64,000 bases of DNA from Flavobacterium sp. GTDB taxonomy: Bacteria > Bacteroidota > Bacteroidia > Flavobacteriales > Flavobacteriaceae. Below are positions 43,828-52,772 of the stretch, piece by piece. How positions within the stretch are numbered: position 1 is the stretch's first letter; each line of letters begins with the position of its first letter. The position numbers and the translations under genes are program-made. The stretch is from the NCBI GenBank assembly GCA_003497625.1, contig DNNO01000021.1, forward strand, positions 227,602 through 291,601. The letters run 5' to 3'. The notes under the pieces were generated by a model. The model did not search any database. It saw nothing but the letters and a program-made list of their open reading frames with translations, and was not told where the DNA came from.

Positions 43828-45297
43828 ATGGAAAGAATATTCAATTTTAAAAACCTTTCATTACGTGTAAGAATATTTCTTTCCATGATATTCTTAACAC
43901 TAATTGCGTCTGTACTTATTGCTGCGGTTTCTATTTATCAATTCAGAAAAGAAGCGAAAGAATACCACCAAGATCGTTTAGAGCGAAAAGAAATGGCTAT
44001 TGCAGAGCACATTAACTATGTGTTACAAACCACGACTTATCCGCTTACAACAGAAAATATTCCGCTGATTTTTAAAGAAAAAATCTTTGAATTGGCCGAT
44101 ATTCACAGCATGGAAATTAATTTTTTCGATTTAAAAGGGAAATTATTAATCTCATCAAAAGCCATTTTTAAGTTAGATAAAGACAAACCCAAAATAAATC
44201 CGTCTACTTTAAAAATTATTCAGTCTTCTTTAGACAAACGTTATGTAGAGTTTTCAAAAATCGACGGACAACCTTTTCGTTCTTCCTATACCTATTTAAA
44301 AGACACTAAATTTAAGCCGCTAGGAATTCTGAATTTACCCTACGAAGAAAACACTGAATTTTATGACAATGAAGTGAGTAATTTCTTGTTGCGTTTTGGA
44401 CAAGTATACACTTTTATGTTCTTTATTTCTATTGTTCTTTCTTACTTTTTGTCGAGTTATATTACCAAATCACTAAAGATTATCAGTGATAAAATGCAGG
44501 AAACACAATTAAATCAGCGCAATGAAAAAATTGTAATTGAAGATGGAAGTAAAGAAATTAATCTTTTAATTAAATCCTATAATAATATGGTGGATAAATT
44601 AGAAGAAAGTGCCACCATATTAGCACAAAGTGAAAGAGAGCACGCTTGGCGCGAAATGGCAAAACAAGTAGCGCATGAAATTAAAAATCCATTAACACCA
44701 ATGCGATTAACGGTGCAGAGTTTTCAAAGAAAATTTGACACAAGTGATCCAGATATTTCTAAAAAACTAGACGATTACACGAAAACAATTCTTCAACAAA
44801 TAGATACCATGAGTTCTGTAGCAAATGCATTTTCTAATTTTGCATCAATGCCTGCTCAGCAAAATGAAACACTAAATGTTGTTAACGTTGTTAAAATGGC
44901 TTTGGAAATTTTTAATGAAGATTTTATTCAATTTTCGGCCTTGGAAGATGAAATTATTGCAAAATTAGACAAAACGCAATTGATTAGAGTAATTACAAAT
45001 TTGGTTAAAAACGCCATTCAAGCTATTCCAGATGAGCAAGAGAATAAATCGGTTTTTGTAACCGTATTTAGACAGGATAACGAAGTTAAAATAGCGGTTA
45101 AAGATAATGGTAAAGGAATTTCAGAAGAAAATCTAGAGCGTGTTTTTGAACCGAAATTCACTACTAAATCAAGCGGAATGGGACTTGGTTTGGCCATAAT
45201 TAAAAACATCATAGAAAATTATCACGGAACAATTACCTTTGAAACGGAGCCTAATACAGGAACTGAATTTTTGGTTTCTTTCCCCATAAATAAATAA
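43828..45297 (+). CDS. NtrY-like sensor histidine kinase
   Basis: Two membrane segments (about 15-35 and 190-212) flank a periplasmic sensor region, followed by a HAMP-like linker. The phospho-acceptor His is in KQVAHEIKNPLTPMRL (about 285), typical of the NtrY/AtoS group. ATPase motifs are NLVKNAIQAIP, DNGKGI and SGMGLGLAIIKN. No receiver gene is adjacent, so the response regulator is elsewhere. It follows hemJ after 16 bases and precedes the enoyl-CoA hydratase gene by 15. Confidence 0.9.
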   Translation: MERIFNFKNLSLRVRIFLSMIFLTLIASVLIAAVSIYQFRKEAKEYHQDRLERKEMAIAEHINYVLQTTTYPLTTENIPLIFKEKIFELADIHSMEINFFDLKGKLLISSKAIFKLDKDKPKINPSTLKIIQSSLDKRYVEFSKIDGQPFRSSYTYLKDTKFKPLGILNLPYEENTEFYDNEVSNFLLRFGQVYTFMFFISIVLSYFLSSYITKSLKIISDKMQETQLNQRNEKIVIEDGSKEINLLIKSYNNMVDKLEESATILAQSEREHAWREMAKQVAHEIKNPLTPMRLTVQSFQRKFDTSDPDISKKLDDYTKTILQQIDTMSSVANAFSNFASMPAQQNETLNVVNVVKMALEIFNEDFIQFSALEDEIIAKLDKTQLIRVITNLVKNAIQAIPDEQENKSVFVTVFRQDNEVKIAVKDNGKGISEENLERVFEPKFTTKSSGMGLGLAIIKNIIENYHGTITFETEPNTGTEFLVSFPINK

Positions 45298-45312
45298 TCA
45301 AAACAAGTAAAA

Positions 45313-46089
45313 ATGGAAAACATTCTTATTGAAAAACAAGACGCTATTGTGATTATAACAATTAACAGACCCACTAAATTAAACGCTTTAAACAAAGCTA
45401 CGATTCAAGAATTACATGATGGTTTTAAAGCTTTAAATGATGATAAATCGGTAAAAGCGATTATTATTACTGGAAGTGGTGAAAAAGCTTTTGTTGCTGG
45501 AGCCGATATTTCAGAATTCGCTAATTTTTCAGTAGAAGAAGGCGGAAAATTAGCAGAACAAGGACAAGAGTTATTGTTTGATTTTGTACAAAATTTAAGC
45601 ACACCAGTTATTGCAGCAGTTAATGGATTTGCTCTTGGTGGCGGATTAGAATTGGCAATGGCTTGTCATTTTAGAACAGCTTCAACTAATGCAAAAATGG
45701 GATTGCCTGAAGTTACTTTAGGAGTTATTCCTGGTTATGGAGGCACACAACGTTTAGCGCAATTAGTAGGAAAAGGTCGTGCAATGGAACTAATCATGAC
45801 CGCAGGAATGATTGATGCCGAAACCGCTAAAAATTATGGATTAGTGAATCATGTTGTAGTACAAGAAGAATTATTAGATTTCACAAAAGGTATTGCTTTA
45901 AAAATTGCAAACAATTCGAGTGTTGCTATTGCAAAAGCAATTGAAGCAATTAATGCCAATTTTGAAGATGGGACGAATGGTTATGAAGTAGAAATTAAAA
46001 ACTTTGGTCTTTCTTTTGGAACCGAAGACTTTAAAGAAGGAACAACCGCATTTTTAGAAAAAAGAAAAGCAATATTTCCAGGGAAATAA
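45313..46089 (+). CDS. Enoyl-CoA hydratase/isomerase family protein
   Basis: This crotonase-fold enzyme probably hydrates trans-2-enoyl-CoA in fatty or amino acid breakdown. The CoA-binding KAFVAGADISEF (about 56-67) and the oxyanion-hole region NGFALGGGLELAMAC (about 103-117) are present. Catalytic Glu candidates lie in GLELAM and LPEVTLGVIPGYGGTQRL. The 258 aa match single-domain hydratases (for example crotonases). The exact substrate cannot be read from sequence. Confidence 0.9.
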   Translation: MENILIEKQDAIVIITINRPTKLNALNKATIQELHDGFKALNDDKSVKAIIITGSGEKAFVAGADISEFANFSVEEGGKLAEQGQELLFDFVQNLSTPVIAAVNGFALGGGLELAMACHFRTASTNAKMGLPEVTLGVIPGYGGTQRLAQLVGKGRAMELIMTAGMIDAETAKNYGLVNHVVVQEELLDFTKGIALKIANNSSVAIAKAIEAINANFEDGTNGYEVEIKNFGLSFGTEDFKEGTTAFLEKRKAIFPGK

Positions 46090-46096
46090 TAGTATT

Positions 46097-47719
46097 ATGA
46101 ATAAAGTATTCTTTTTTCTTTTTTTCTCAACTTTTTTAGTAGCTCAGGAGTTAACTTTTAAAATTGAGAAGAGTGAGCTTTTTACAGATGAATATAAAGA
46201 TTCTAAAATTATTCTAGTAGAGAAAGCAAATGGAAACGATATTCTTATTCTTAGATCATTTAAAAGTGGAGTTTCGACGACACGAGGTTTTTATATTGAA
46301 AAATATGACAAATCATTAAAAAAAATAAAAGAATTTGATTTTGAAATATCGCATCCAGTTTCGGAAAAATATAGTTTAGTTATAGGGGCATTTTTCAAAG
46401 ATTCTAAGTTCTATATTATAGAAATGTTTTATGATTTAAAGAGTAAAAACTACGTTTGTCAAGCTAATATTATTGATGAAAATTATAAAATATCAAAACA
46501 AGAACTTTTTAAACTTAGTAAAGAAGAACTCAAAGGATTTGGACTTCAAACACATTATTATAACGAAGATATTTTAGATAATAATATCTGTAATTTAGGT
46601 TTATTTGAACTAGAAGAAAAAAGTAGTTATAATATTTTATTAGGAAATATAAGCTCAAAAACATCAAATAACAATAGTGGTACAGATATAGTTTTTAAAG
46701 TAAATAACAAAAAGACGTTGTTTTCAATAGCTTTATCTTTTAAACATGAAAACGAAGATTTTACTAGGCTTTTTTTGTTTGATTCAAACCTAAATGTGAA
46801 AATTAAGAAAGAATTAGTGTCTGATAGAAATGAAGTAATTAATAAAAATATTGAATTGCATGATAGCCAAGAAGTAATTTATTTAACTCAAAAAGTTTAT
46901 TTAGAAGAATTAAAAAAGAAAGAAACAGGTGGAAAATATATTTATGAAATTAAGCAAGTAACATCATCAGATGTAATAACAAAGAAAATAGATATAGAAA
47001 ATCATTATATACCAAATTTAAACGTATTTAACATTAAAAATAAGCTTTACTGCCTTGGTTTTTATTCTGATAATTCTGACTTCAAATACAAAGGCATTTC
47101 TTTTTTTGAATTAGATTCTCAAAGTTTAGAAATAGTAAATTCCAAGTTCAATTCATTTTCAGACCAATTTTTACTTGATAAATACGGAGAAATTAGGAGT
47201 CAAGAGTTAAGAAAAATTATTATTAAAAATGTTTATTTAGTAGAGGATGAATTGATTGTTAATGCTGAAGAGCAATATTCAATAAGAAATCCTTCGTCAA
47301 ATAGGGATTCATATAATTATGATGACATCATATCTATAAGATTAAATAGTAAAGGAGATTTGTTTAGCGCACGAAATATTAATAAAAGACAATCAGTTGG
47401 TAATCTAGAAGACAGTCCCTTTGTTTCATACAAATCGTGTTTATTGAATAAACAAAATTATTTTTTTATAAATGCGAAAGACAAAACAAAGGAATTATCA
47501 AAGCAAAGAGTTGAATTTAAAGGAACAAATTTCTTGAGTAATTCAAATTTATTTTTAATTAAGGTTAATGAAAATGGTGATTTTTCATTTAATGAAATAT
47601 TAAGTGATGAAGAAAACGAAGTACCATTTATGGTTTCTAAAGGCGTAGTCATTGATAATTCCATTGTTTTTTTAGGTCGAAAAGGAAAGAAAAAGCAGCT
47701 ATTAAAAGTAACGATTTAA
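46097..47719 (+). CDS. Secreted protein of unknown function
   Basis: I do not recognise this 540-residue protein. A signal peptide ending STFLVAQE is followed by a beta-rich sequence with many Lys, Asn and Ser and repeated short pattern elements such as FFKDSKFYIIEMFYD and NKLYCLGFYSD, suggesting a beta-propeller-like fold of repeating blades. No T9SS sorting domain is at the C-terminus (end KKKQLLKVTI). It is the last gene of the run starting at hemH, 7 bases after the hydratase gene, with a terminator right behind. Confidence 0.7.
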   Translation: MNKVFFFLFFSTFLVAQELTFKIEKSELFTDEYKDSKIILVEKANGNDILILRSFKSGVSTTRGFYIEKYDKSLKKIKEFDFEISHPVSEKYSLVIGAFFKDSKFYIIEMFYDLKSKNYVCQANIIDENYKISKQELFKLSKEELKGFGLQTHYYNEDILDNNICNLGLFELEEKSSYNILLGNISSKTSNNNSGTDIVFKVNNKKTLFSIALSFKHENEDFTRLFLFDSNLNVKIKKELVSDRNEVINKNIELHDSQEVIYLTQKVYLEELKKKETGGKYIYEIKQVTSSDVITKKIDIENHYIPNLNVFNIKNKLYCLGFYSDNSDFKYKGISFFELDSQSLEIVNSKFNSFSDQFLLDKYGEIRSQELRKIIIKNVYLVEDELIVNAEEQYSIRNPSSNRDSYNYDDIISIRLNSKGDLFSARNINKRQSVGNLEDSPFVSYKSCLLNKQNYFFINAKDKTKELSKQRVEFKGTNFLSNSNLFLIKVNENGDFSFNEILSDEENEVPFMVSKGVVIDNSIVFLGRKGKKKQLLKVTI

Positions 47720-47725
47720 AAATTT

Positions 47726-47752
47726 AACCCAGAACTAAGTTCTGGGTTTTTT
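47726..47752 (+). terminator. Terminator of the hemH-to-46097 operon
   Basis: AACCCAGAAC at 47726-47735 pairs with GTTCTGGGTT at 47739-47748, followed by a T run. Confidence 0.85.
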
Positions 47753-47812
47753 ATTTAAGGTCATTAAAAAAATGTTTTAGTTAATTTTTTTAAGTATAAT
47801 TGTTAAAATGTT

Positions 47813-47820
47813 TAATTTTG
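47813..47820 (+). promoter_or_regulatory. -7 box before gdhA
   Basis: TAATTTTG matches TAnnTTTG, 50 bases before the gdhA ATG. No -33 at standard spacing. Confidence 0.35.
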
Positions 47821-47870
47821 AGTTGAAATAAATATTTTTTAATTATTTAACAAACAACAACACAACAATT

Positions 47871-49214
47871 ATGTTAAAAAAAATTAATGATTTCGTGGCT
47901 GAAGTTGCGAAAAAAAATCCAAACGAACCCGAGTTTTTGCAAGCTGTTCACGAGGTGGCCGAAGCTGTTATTCCATTCATTGAAAACAATAAAAAGTATC
48001 AAGATAAAATGCTTTTAGAACGAATGGTTGAACCTGAAAGGGTTGTAATGTTTCGTGTAGCATGGTTAGATGATGCCAGAAAAACAAGATTAAACAAAGG
48101 ATATCGCATTCAAATGAACTCTGCAATTGGTCCTTACAAAGGAGGATTGCGTTTTCATCCTTCGGTTAATTTGAGTATTTTGAAATTTTTGGCTTTTGAA
48201 CAAGTTTTCAAAAACAGTTTAACGACATTGCCAATGGGTGGTGGAAAAGGAGGCTCAGATTTTGACCCGAAAGGAAAATCAGACACTGAAATCATGAGTT
48301 TTTGCCAAGCTTTTATGGCAGAATTATTTAGACATATTGGACCAGATACCGATGTTCCTGCGGGTGATATTGGTGTTGGCGGTAGAGAAGTAGGTTATTT
48401 ATTTGGTCAATATAAAAAATTAAGAAACGAATTTACAGGTGTTTTAACTGGAAAAGGAATTTCTTTCGGAGGTTCTTTAATTCGTCCAGAAGCTACAGGA
48501 TATGGTACTGTTTATTTTGCCCAAAGTATGCTGGCTACCAAAGGACTTTCATTTCAAGGAAAAACAGTTTTGGTTTCTGGTTCAGGAAATGTGGCGCAAT
48601 ATGCTATTGAAAAAGCAACACAATTAGGAGCAAAAGTGGTGACAGCTTCAGATTCTTCAGGATATATTTATGATGCTGACGGAATTGACGCAGAGAAATT
48701 AGCTTACATCATGGAAATCAAAAATGTAAATTATGGTAGAATTTCTGAATATTTAAAGAAATATCCAAAAGCACAATTTTTTGCAGGAAAAGATCCTTGG
48801 GAAGTTAAATGCGATATTGCTTTGCCTTGTGCCACTCAAAACGAATTGAACGGTGATGAAGCACAAAAATTGATTGCAAACGGTTGTATTTGTGTGGCTG
48901 AAGGCGCCAACATGCCTTCCACTCCAGAAGCAATTGCAGCCTTTCACAATGCAAAAATTTTATTTGCACCAGGAAAAGCATCTAACGCGGGTGGTGTTGC
49001 CACATCGGGATTAGAAATGTCACAAAATTCATTACGATTGAGTTGGACAACAGAAGAAGTGGATGAGCGTTTGCATAAAATCATGAACAGCATTCACGAA
49101 TCTTGTGTGAAATATGGTAAAAACGATGATGGTTATATTGATTATGTAAAAGGAGCCAATATTGCAGGATTTGTAAAAGTAGCGGATGCTATGTTGGCGC
49201 AAGGAGTAGTTTAA
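47871..49214 (+). CDS. gdhA: NADP-type glutamate dehydrogenase
   Basis: GdhA forms glutamate from 2-oxoglutarate and ammonia. The catalytic Lys is in LPMGGGKGGSDFDPKGKSD (about 122-140). The family signature RPEATGYG (about 205) and the nucleotide-binding VLVSGSGNVAQYAIEKA (about 235-251) are present. The 447 aa match the small hexameric NADP class. It is a single-gene unit between two terminators. Confidence 0.96.
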   Translation: MLKKINDFVAEVAKKNPNEPEFLQAVHEVAEAVIPFIENNKKYQDKMLLERMVEPERVVMFRVAWLDDARKTRLNKGYRIQMNSAIGPYKGGLRFHPSVNLSILKFLAFEQVFKNSLTTLPMGGGKGGSDFDPKGKSDTEIMSFCQAFMAELFRHIGPDTDVPAGDIGVGGREVGYLFGQYKKLRNEFTGVLTGKGISFGGSLIRPEATGYGTVYFAQSMLATKGLSFQGKTVLVSGSGNVAQYAIEKATQLGAKVVTASDSSGYIYDADGIDAEKLAYIMEIKNVNYGRISEYLKKYPKAQFFAGKDPWEVKCDIALPCATQNELNGDEAQKLIANGCICVAEGANMPSTPEAIAAFHNAKILFAPGKASNAGGVATSGLEMSQNSLRLSWTTEEVDERLHKIMNSIHESCVKYGKNDDGYIDYVKGANIAGFVKVADAMLAQGVV

Positions 49215-49229
49215 TGAAATTAAAATATT

Positions 49230-49266
49230 AAAAAAAGCGGTTTTCATAAAGAGAACCGCTTTTTGT
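49230..49266. terminator. Bidirectional terminator
   Basis: AAAGCGGTT at 49234-49242 pairs with AACCGCTTT at 49254-49262, flanked by A and T runs, between convergent gdhA and the HD-domain gene. Confidence 0.85.
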
Positions 49267-49268
49267 TT

Positions 49269-49913
49269 TTATTCCTGACCGTCCCATTCGGCATAAAACT
49301 GACTTAAAAATGTCACCATAAAATTATGTCGTTTTTGGGCAATTTTTTTACCTGTTTCGGTATTCATTTTATCTTTTAGAAGTAATAATTTTTCGTAAAA
49401 GTGATTCAAAGTTGGCGATTCACTATTCTTGTATTCTTCCTTATTCATACTCATGTTTGGTTGAATATTCGGATTGTATAACGGACGATTTTTAAATCCA
49501 CCGTAGTTGAATGTACGAGCAATTCCTATAGCGCCAAGCGCATCCAATCGGTCCGCATCTTGCACAATTTCTAATTCTTTGGAATTGAATTTCTTTTCGA
49601 AATTTCCGCCTTTAAACGAAATGTTTTCAATAATAGCAATTACATGTAAAATGATGTTTTCTGAAACATTTTGCGATTCTAAAAAAGTTCGAGCTGTTTT
49701 CGGACCAACCGTTTCATCTCCACCATGAAATTTTGAATCAGCAATATCGTGTAGTAAAGCACCTAACTTTACCACGGTTAAATCGCAATCTTCGCCTTCA
49801 GCAATTAACAAAGCATTTTTGTACACACGTTCAATGTGAAACCAATCGTGACCGCCTTCTGCATTTTCTAATTGTTGTTTTACAAAAAGTATAGTGTTGT
49901 CTATTATTGTCAT
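49269..49913 (-). CDS. HD-domain phosphohydrolase
   Basis: I start at ATG 49913 (214 aa). The frame extends eight codons to a TTG, which lies in the upstream terminator hairpin. The HD metal-binding residues are visible: HDWFHIERV (His about 22 and 26), LLHDIADSK (His-Asp about 57) and a later DADRLDALG (Asp about 124). The family includes YedJ-like and other nucleotide phosphohydrolases; the substrate is unknown. Confidence 0.88.
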   Translation of the reverse strand: MTIIDNTILFVKQQLENAEGGHDWFHIERVYKNALLIAEGEDCDLTVVKLGALLHDIADSKFHGGDETVGPKTARTFLESQNVSENIILHVIAIIENISFKGGNFEKKFNSKELEIVQDADRLDALGAIGIARTFNYGGFKNRPLYNPNIQPNMSMNKEEYKNSESPTLNHFYEKLLLLKDKMNTETGKKIAQKRHNFMVTFLSQFYAEWDGQE

Positions 49914-49928
49914 TTCTGATGATATAAA

Positions 49929-49962
49929 AAATTCCAATCTTGTGTAAAATTGGAATTTAATT
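49929..49962 (-). terminator. Terminator of the desaturase operon
   Basis: AAATTCCAAT at 49929-49938 pairs with ATTGGAATTT at 49949-49958; T-rich sequence follows on both strands. It lies just past the stop of the acyl-ACP desaturase gene. Confidence 0.75.
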
Positions 49963-49980
49963 TTTTTTGAATTTATAAGT

Positions 49981-50979
49981 TTATCTAGCTAAAGCCGGTT
50001 CTACCCATTTGAAAAGTTGACTCTCGGCAGGAACGACTAAACGTTCAGAAATTTTTGCCATACGAGCTGGTAATTTCATTAGATAATCACGTGCTTTTTC
50101 AGCTTCATCGGTAAGATTACCAATTTTATCAATTTCCCATTTCTCATTTAATTTCTGAAGAATATCCACATAATCCATTGCGGTATAAACACCTAAACGT
50201 TGTGCCGATTCTGAGAATTTTTCAAATGCAGTTCCAATACTTTCACCTGATTCTCTAATCAAATGAGCTGGCATCGTAATTTTTTTCTTCATCATGTATT
50301 GAAATGATAACATCATTTCGCTAGGATCTACTTCAAAAATACGTTTTACAAATTCACTATACGCTAAGTGATGACGCATCTCGTCTCCTGCAATTAAATT
50401 ACACATTTTGTGTAGTTTTTTATCGCCATACTTTTTAGCAAGTAACGCCACACGATTGTGAGAAACATACGTTGCTAATTCTTGAAAACTGGTAAATACA
50501 AAGTTTTTATACGGATCTCTTCCAGTTCCTGGGTCAAAACCATCGTTTATTAAATGGTGCGTAGTAATTTCAACTTCACGCATATTTACTCTTCCTGAAA
50601 GATAAAGGTATTTGTTTAATACATCTCCGTGACGGTTTTCTTCACCTGTCCATTGACGTAACCATTTTGCCCAACCATTATCTCCGTTTTCTCCTTTTTG
50701 AGTAACGCCTTCTACATCCATTAACCAAGTTTCGTATGTTGGTAATGCTTCTTCGGTAATGGTATCTCCAACTAAAGTTACCCAAAAATCATAAGGTAAA
50801 TCTTTAGCTATTTCACGTAGTTCTTTTACTTCTTCTAAAAAATTTTCTTTTGAAGAATCAGGAAGCAAATCAGTAGGTTGCCAAATTTTTTCGACAGGGA
50901 TTAAGAATTCTTCCACGAAGTTATCCACTTTTTTTTCCAAAAACTGCATTACTTCCAAGCGGACGTTTTGTATTGACAT
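49981..50979 (-). CDS. Acyl-ACP desaturase
   Basis: This ferritin-like di-iron enzyme introduces a double bond into acyl-ACP, making unsaturated fatty acids with oxygen. The two iron-binding motifs EENRHGDVLNKY (about 112-123) and GDEMRHHLAYSEF (about 202-214) each carry the E-x2-H pattern. The 332 aa fit soluble stearoyl-ACP delta-9 type desaturases. It starts 4 bases after the PlsC gene, so both are in one lipid operon. Confidence 0.92.
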   Translation of the reverse strand: MSIQNVRLEVMQFLEKKVDNFVEEFLIPVEKIWQPTDLLPDSSKENFLEEVKELREIAKDLPYDFWVTLVGDTITEEALPTYETWLMDVEGVTQKGENGDNGWAKWLRQWTGEENRHGDVLNKYLYLSGRVNMREVEITTHHLINDGFDPGTGRDPYKNFVFTSFQELATYVSHNRVALLAKKYGDKKLHKMCNLIAGDEMRHHLAYSEFVKRIFEVDPSEMMLSFQYMMKKKITMPAHLIRESGESIGTAFEKFSESAQRLGVYTAMDYVDILQKLNEKWEIDKIGNLTDEAEKARDYLMKLPARMAKISERLVVPAESQLFKWVEPALAR

Positions 50980-50983
50980 GGGG

Positions 50984-51718
50984 TTATATTTTAATATGTT
51001 TTGTAATTATAGTTTCGGTTTTTTCAAAAACTTCTTCAAACGGATGTTCTGAAATTTTCATTGGTTTATGAATGGTAAATTCTAAACGAGTTCCTAATCC
51101 GAGAGGAAATTTACCAAATTTAGTCATTTTCCATGAATTATTTATAGTAATTGGTAAGAAGTAGGCATCTGGAGCAAACTTGTATAACATTTTTAATCCA
51201 TTCACCGCGAAAGGTTTAGGTGTTCCGGTTTTGCTTCTTGTTCCTTCTGGGAAAATGACCACAGAGTAATTATTGTTATTAACTAATTCGGCTACTTTTT
51301 TAATTTCAGGTAACGCTTGTTTTGGATCTTTTCTGTCAATTAAAGCGGAACCACCATGGCGTAAATTATAAGAAACACTCGGAATTCCTTTTCCTAATTC
51401 AATTTTACTGATGAATTTAGGATGTACTTTTCGTAAAAACCAAATAATGGTTGTGATATCGTGTAAACTTTGATGATTGGCAACTATGATTAAAGGCTTA
51501 TTTTCAGGAACATTTTCCATACCTTCGATATGATAAGTCGTACCAAGTAAATGTGCGGTTCTAACTAAACAAAGGTTTAAATAAGCAACACTTATGCGAT
51601 GTGCATTGTATCCAAATAAATTAAAACAAACCCATTGAATTGGATGAAATATTAACAACCAAATAAAAAAAACTAACGTGTATAGTATAGAAAGTGGGTA
51701 TGAAAGAATTTTTTCCAT
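50984..51718 (-). CDS. plsC: 1-acyl-glycerol-3-phosphate acyltransferase (PlsC family)
   Basis: PlsC makes phosphatidic acid from lysophosphatidic acid. I start at ATG 51718 (244 aa); the in-frame TTG seven codons upstream has no support. The catalytic HX4D is NHQSLHD and the second block is FPEGTRSKTG (about 152-161). An N-terminal membrane segment (about 10-28) anchors it to the inner membrane. It is followed after 4 bases by the desaturase gene. Confidence 0.92.
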   Translation of the reverse strand: MEKILSYPLSILYTLVFFIWLLIFHPIQWVCFNLFGYNAHRISVAYLNLCLVRTAHLLGTTYHIEGMENVPENKPLIIVANHQSLHDITTIIWFLRKVHPKFISKIELGKGIPSVSYNLRHGGSALIDRKDPKQALPEIKKVAELVNNNNYSVVIFPEGTRSKTGTPKPFAVNGLKMLYKFAPDAYFLPITINNSWKMTKFGKFPLGLGTRLEFTIHKPMKISEHPFEEVFEKTETIITKHIKI

Positions 51719-51756
51719 GTAAAAAACCAATTTGGGCAAAAGTAAGCTATAAAATA

Positions 51757-51784
51757 AAAATCCACCAATTTTTTAGTGGATTTT
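51757..51784 (-). terminator. Terminator of the Cys-rich lipoprotein gene
   Basis: AAAATCCAC at 51757-51765 pairs with GTGGATTTT at 51776-51784. On the minus strand it is followed by a T-rich run. Confidence 0.75.
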
Positions 51785-51817
51785 ATTGTATGCCAGCATA
51801 GTATAATGCTTGTATTT

Positions 51818-52204
51818 TTAGTCTACAATTGTGCAGTCGCCGTTTATACAATCAATATTATTTGGAGGACTTACTACCATACAATCAGAAACTGCTCCTG
51901 TTTGTATATTGTATTGATGATCCATTTCATAATATTCATTGACTAAGTTTTCTAATGTAGTTTGATTTACTGTATTTGGAAAAACCAAAAATTCTCTGGG
52001 TCCACCACAAGGCTTAGCGCCAAACGCGATGTAATTACAATTTGATGTGTTGGTACACGAAAAACTGTTTATATAATCAAGAATCTCTTGTTTTTTCTCA
52101 ATCAATTGTTCAGGTGTAATTTCTGAAACATTTGACTCATTTTCATCACATTGAAAACTTTGCAATAGTATTGATAAGAGCAAAATTCGAATTATAGTTT
52201 TCAT
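51818..52204 (-). CDS. Small Cys-rich lipoprotein, unknown
   Basis: A signal peptide with lipobox LQSFQC (Cys19) gives a mature protein of about 110 residues. It contains six further cysteines, in SFSCTNTSNC, AKPCGGP, DCMVV and IDCINGDC, probably forming disulphides. The block YIAFGAKPCGGPREF is a pattern I have seen in small Bacteroidota lipoproteins, but I cannot name a family. It is a single-gene unit with a terminator. Confidence 0.7.
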   Translation of the reverse strand: MKTIIRILLLSILLQSFQCDENESNVSEITPEQLIEKKQEILDYINSFSCTNTSNCNYIAFGAKPCGGPREFLVFPNTVNQTTLENLVNEYYEMDHQYNIQTGAVSDCMVVSPPNNIDCINGDCTIVD

Positions 52205-52260
52205 AATCTTTTTTTAATAAGATTCGAAAATCATAAAAAGGTTGCGCTGCATAAATTTAT

Positions 52261-52671
52261 TTAGCAAAATTCGTTGTAAGCGTCTTTTAAGTTTTCAGCA
52301 ATTAATTCAGCTGGACGACCTTCGATATGATGACGTTCTAACATGTGAACCAATTCACCATTTTTAAACAATGCCATACATGGCGATGATGGAGGGAAAG
52401 GAAACATGTGTTGACGCGCTGCATCAACTGCATCTTTGTCTACTCCTGCAAAAACAGTTACTAATTGTGAAGGTTTTTTAGCACCATCTAAACTCATTTT
52501 TGCTCCCGGACGTGCATTTCTTGCTGCACAACCACAAACTGAGTTGATTACTACTAACGTAGTTCCTTCATTTTTTAAAGCATTTTCTACTGCTTCAGCG
52601 CTATATAATTCTTGAAAACCAGCTTCTGTTAATTCAGCACGCATTGGTTTTACCATTTCTTCTGGATACAT
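52261..52671 (-). CDS. Bacilliredoxin (BrxA/BrxB family)
   Basis: Bacilliredoxins remove bacillithiol from protein cysteines after oxidative stress. The CGC active site (Cys46 and Cys48 in [10 protein letters not shown]) and the thioredoxin-like fold of 136 residues match YphP/YqiW. This implies bacillithiol or a similar thiol in the cell; no synthesis genes are in the window. A TAACTTTG box lies about 29 bases upstream of the start on the minus strand. Confidence 0.92.
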   Translation of the reverse strand: MYPEEMVKPMRAELTEAGFQELYSAEAVENALKNEGTTLVVINSVCGCAARNARPGAKMSLDGAKKPSQLVTVFAGVDKDAVDAARQHMFPFPPSSPCMALFKNGELVHMLERHHIEGRPAELIAENLKDAYNEFC

Positions 52672-52699
52672 AATTTTTATGTTATAAGTTAACGAGTTG

Positions 52700-52707
52700 C
52701 AAAGTTA
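52700..52707 (-). promoter_or_regulatory. -7 box before bacilliredoxin gene
   Basis: On the minus strand this reads TAACTTTG, matching TAnnTTTG, 28 bases before the ATG. No clear -33. Confidence 0.35.
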
Positions 52708-52772
52708 CAAAGTTTTTTGCTTGTTATAGAAAACCAATTCATAAAGATTTGTTATGATTTGATAGTTTACTC

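Noticed and set aside
51818..52204. Small disulphide-rich toxin
   Set aside because: The cysteine content is suggestive, but the lipobox, the lack of an immunity gene and the single-gene setting argue for an ordinary lipoprotein.
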